From contig CAJCIJ010000163.1 of assembly GCA_903970315.1 (NCBI GenBank), positions 1-7,448 of the forward strand: DNA of 7,448 nucleotides, written 5' to 3'. How positions within the stretch are numbered: position 1 is the stretch's first letter; every line of letters starts with the position of its first letter. The notes under the pieces were generated by a model that was given only the letters and a program-made list of their open reading frames with translations, was not told the DNA's origin and searched no databases. Source of the stretch: Actinomycetota bacterium (GTDB lineage: Bacteria; Actinomycetota; Thermoleophilia; Solirubrobacterales; Solirubrobacteraceae). Below are positions 5,854-7,448 of this stretch, in pieces. The translations under genes were made by a program, and so were the position numbers.

Positions 5854-6369
5854 CTAGTGGTCGTGCTCGCAGTCAGGGTTGACCGGCTCGCGCGTCGCCT
5901 CTTCGTGGAGGATTCGCCATCCCTGCATGAAGTGCTCTCGTGCCTCCGGGGTCAGGCGCTCCAGCGTCACGCGCAGGGGATCCAGGGCGTGCGCCGCCCA
6001 GGCGCCGATGATCTCTGCGTGATCGTGGTGAACGGCTACGATCGTGCGCCTCCGGTCATTCTCGTCCTCGGCTCGCTCCAGCAGTCCCGCCCTGCTCAGG
6101 TCGCCCACGATCGCACTCGTGGAAGAGAGCTCCAGTCCCAGCCGGCGAGCCAGCTCGGTCACGCTGAGTGGTCCGGCAAGGCCAACTGCCATCAGCGCCG
6201 GCATATGCCGAGGGCCAAGGGACTCGTGCGCCACGGCGTCGTAAAACTCCTGCGGTCGGCTGGTTCCCTGCTTGAGCCCCCGAATGGTCTCCCACAACAG
6301 CGAGGCGAGCTCGCCGAGATCGGCGTCTATGGTGGGGGTGGCAGAGGATTGGGTGTCTGTGGTCTGCAT
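5854..6369 (-). CDS. MarR-family transcriptional regulator
   Basis: A 171-residue winged-helix regulator. The DNA-binding core runs from about 54 to 115: LSVTELARRLGLELSSTSAI (68-87) holds the helix-turn-helix and DENDRRRTIVAV (102-113) the wing, equivalent to the usual DxRDxR. Flanking helices (about 17-48 and 118-160) would form the dimer interface. Two unusual His-rich spots follow: VHHDH (113-117), where most relatives have an LTxxG-type sequence, and the extreme C-terminus PDCEHDH (165-171). They suggest metal binding, but this is inference. It heads an operon with the ABC exporter and faces the MMPL gene across the short control region, so it most likely represses both in the absence of a ligand. 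The ATG at 6369 has only a weak GGAT upstream. Confidence 0.92.
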   Translation of the reverse strand: MQTTDTQSSATPTIDADLGELASLLWETIRGLKQGTSRPQEFYDAVAHESLGPRHMPALMAVGLAGPLSVTELARRLGLELSSTSAIVGDLSRAGLLERAEDENDRRRTIVAVHHDHAEIIGAWAAHALDPLRVTLERLTPEAREHFMQGWRILHEEATREPVNPDCEHDH

Positions 6370-6458
6370 CGGATCCAGTCTGCTACTTTGAATCGCGAAC
6401 TATTTGTGCCACGTAACAGTTTGCACATAAAGCATACCGCCGGGCCCGAGGCCGGACT
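6370..6458. promoter_or_regulatory. Divergent control region between marR and the MMPL gene
   Basis: An 89-nt gap, visibly richer in A and T than the rest of the window, must hold the promoters of both the marR-ABC operon and the MMPL gene. For the MMPL side, TTGTGC (6404-6409) and CATAAA (6426-6431), 16 nt apart, make a plausible but weak -35/-10 pair. For marR, AATAGT (minus strand, 6404-6399) is a possible -10 without a good -35. Both overlap the inverted repeats described separately, so one bound repressor could block both directions. Confidence 0.6.
6398..6421. promoter_or_regulatory. Candidate MarR operator (24-nt inverted repeat)
   Basis: AACTATT and AACAGTT form the ends of an imperfect palindrome separated by 10 nt; six of seven outer base pairs are symmetric. 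The size suits a dimeric winged-helix repressor, and the site lies in the middle of the divergent region beside the regulator gene. Assignment to this MarR is by position only. Confidence 0.5.
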
Positions 6459-7448
6459 ATGAGTGCCCAGCCAGCCCGGCCTGGGCGCCTTGGCCTGGTG
6501 GCACGCGTCGCCTCCTTCACCGCGACTCACCGCCGGCTGGCGGTTATCACCTGGTTGGTGCTGCTTGTGGCGGCGCTCGGGATCTCGGGCGCGGTGGGCA
6601 ACGAATTCTCGACCAACTTCTCGCTCCCGGGCACCGAATCCCAACGCGCCGTGGATCTGCTCAAGCGCGACTTCCCCGCCCAGGCCGGCGACTCCGACCA
6701 GATCGTCTTCGCCGCTCGTCAGGGTGACGTCAACGAACCGGCCGTGCGCCAGCCGGTGACGGCGATGCTCGCGAAGGTCGCGCAGCTGCCGCACGTCGCC
6801 TCGGTGATCAGCCCTTACACCGCCAAGGGCGCCAATGGCATCTCCCCGAGTGGCAAGGTGGCGTTTGCCACGGTCGCCTTCAACGAGCGCGCAAACCAGC
6901 TGCCAACCCCCGCGATCGAACGGGTGGTCACGACCGCCAAGAGCGCGGCCACGGCGCGGGTCCAGATCGCCCTGGGGGGCCAGGCGATCGAATCCGTGCA
7001 GAAGCCCTCCCTGGGCGCAGCCACGGGCGTGGGGCTGCTTGCGGCGATTGTGATCCTGCTGATCACCTTCGGGTCGTTCATCGCAATGGGGTTGCCGATC
7101 TTCACTGCGCTGCTCGGGCTGGGCACCGGGATCGGGCTGGCCGGCCTGGCCTCGCACGTGGTCGGTATGCCCAACTTCTCGACCGAGCTCGCGGCCATGA
7201 TCGGCCTTGGCGTCGGCATCGACTACGCGCTGTTCGTGGTCACCAGGTTCCGCGAGAACTTCCTGACCACCGGCGACGTGCACGCGGCGGTGGTGGGCGC
7301 CATGGACACCGCTGGGCGGGCAGTGCTGTTCGCCGGCGCCACGGTGATCATCGCGCTGCTGGGCCAGTTCGCGCTGGGCGTCGAATTCCTCTACGGACTG
7401 GCTGTCGCCTCATCGCTCGCGGTGCTGCTGACGATGACCGCGGCAGAT
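6459..7448 (+). CDS. MMPL-family RND transporter, 5' part (open at window end)
   Basis: An uninterrupted frame of exactly 330 codons from the ATG at 6459 to the last base; the 3' part lies outside the window. It reads MSAQPARPGRLGLVAR, then a first membrane segment (about 28-47), an extracytoplasmic domain (about 50-184, including NFSLPGTESQRAVDLL) and a cluster of membrane segments (near 186-206, 208-232, 244-262, 287-303 and 308-328). GLGVGIDYALFVVTRFREN (249-267) is the hallmark of MMPL proteins; its Asp-Tyr pair belongs to the proton-relay segment in this family. Full-length members have about 700 or more residues. Known members use the proton gradient to export lipids, siderophores or drugs; the cargo here is unknown. 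Divergent orientation from marR suggests shared control with the ABC exporter. GAGGCCGGA upstream may be the ribosome binding site. Confidence 0.94.
   Translation, partial: MSAQPARPGRLGLVARVASFTATHRRLAVITWLVLLVAALGISGAVGNEFSTNFSLPGTESQRAVDLLKRDFPAQAGDSDQIVFAARQGDVNEPAVRQPVTAMLAKVAQLPHVASVISPYTAKGANGISPSGKVAFATVAFNERANQLPTPAIERVVTTAKSAATARVQIALGGQAIESVQKPSLGAATGVGLLAAIVILLITFGSFIAMGLPIFTALLGLGTGIGLAGLASHVVGMPNFSTELAAMIGLGVGIDYALFVVTRFRENFLTTGDVHAAVVGAMDTAGRAVLFAGATVIIALLGQFALGVEFLYGLAVASSLAVLLTMTAAD

Noticed and set aside
4943..5857. Plus-strand 304-codon frame opposite the ABC ATPase
   Set aside because: Antisense shadow of a gene with every ATPase motif intact; the translation is low-complexity.
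6463..6759. Short plus-strand frame beginning 4 nt after the MMPL start
   Set aside because: Out of frame with the MMPL protein, Ser/Pro/Arg-rich and without motifs; a shadow of the MMPL gene, which has no stop in the window.
6327..7283. Long minus-strand open frame of 318 codons opposite the MMPL gene
   Set aside because: The product is His/Gly/Arg/Asp-rich without family motifs, crosses the marR start and the control region, and lies opposite a plus-strand frame with clear MMPL motifs.
1..7448. tRNA, rRNA, CRISPR array, insertion sequence, attachment site or riboswitch (including a Moco riboswitch before the MOSC gene)
   Set aside because: No cloverleaf, spaced direct repeats, transposase or terminal inverted repeats were seen, and the 108 nt before the MOSC gene are too short and featureless to support a Moco riboswitch.

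Overview
This is a high-GC window (roughly two thirds G+C by eye). It uses many GTG starts, has strongly G/C-biased third codon positions and packs genes with 4-nt stop/start overlaps. The gene families (a DrrA/DrrB-like exporter, an MMPL transporter, actinobacterial-looking Moco proteins) point to an actinobacterium, possibly a soil lineage. That placement is inference; no marker gene is present to fix it.

Layout. (1) Positions 109-3935, plus strand: a six-gene molybdenum cofactor (Moco) cluster in the order MOSC-domain protein, moeA, moaD, moaE, moaC, mogA. The first four junctions are 4-nt overlaps (GTGA or ATGA); only moaC/mogA has a gap, of 6 nt. (2) Positions 3936-4076: a 141-nt spacer between convergent genes. 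(3) Positions 4077-6369, minus strand: an operon reading marR, ABC ATPase, ABC-2 permease. (4) Positions 6370-6458: an AT-richer divergent control region with two overlapping inverted repeats. (5) Positions 6459-7448, plus strand: the first 330 codons of an MMPL-type RND transporter, open at the window edge. This gene is easy to miss because it has no stop in the window.

How the genes work together. MoaC completes cyclic pyranopterin monophosphate from the MoaA product. MoaD/MoaE form molybdopterin synthase, which adds the dithiolene sulfurs. MogA adenylylates molybdopterin and MoeA inserts molybdate. The MOSC protein is probably a Moco-dependent reductase or Moco-sulfur carrier of the YcbX/mARC type. 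MoaA, MoeB (the activating enzyme for MoaD) and a molybdate transporter are not in the window. The second half is a MarR-controlled efflux module: a two-gene DrrAB-like ABC exporter co-transcribed with its regulator, and an MMPL transporter fired from the opposite side of the same control region.

No wholly new system is evident. The most unusual points are a MoaD whose terminal Gly-Gly is followed by Ala-Arg (with the Gly-Gly codons doubling as the moaE ribosome binding site), a compact MoaE next to it, a 39-nt tandem duplication in the mogA tail, and a MarR protein with two His-rich clusters.
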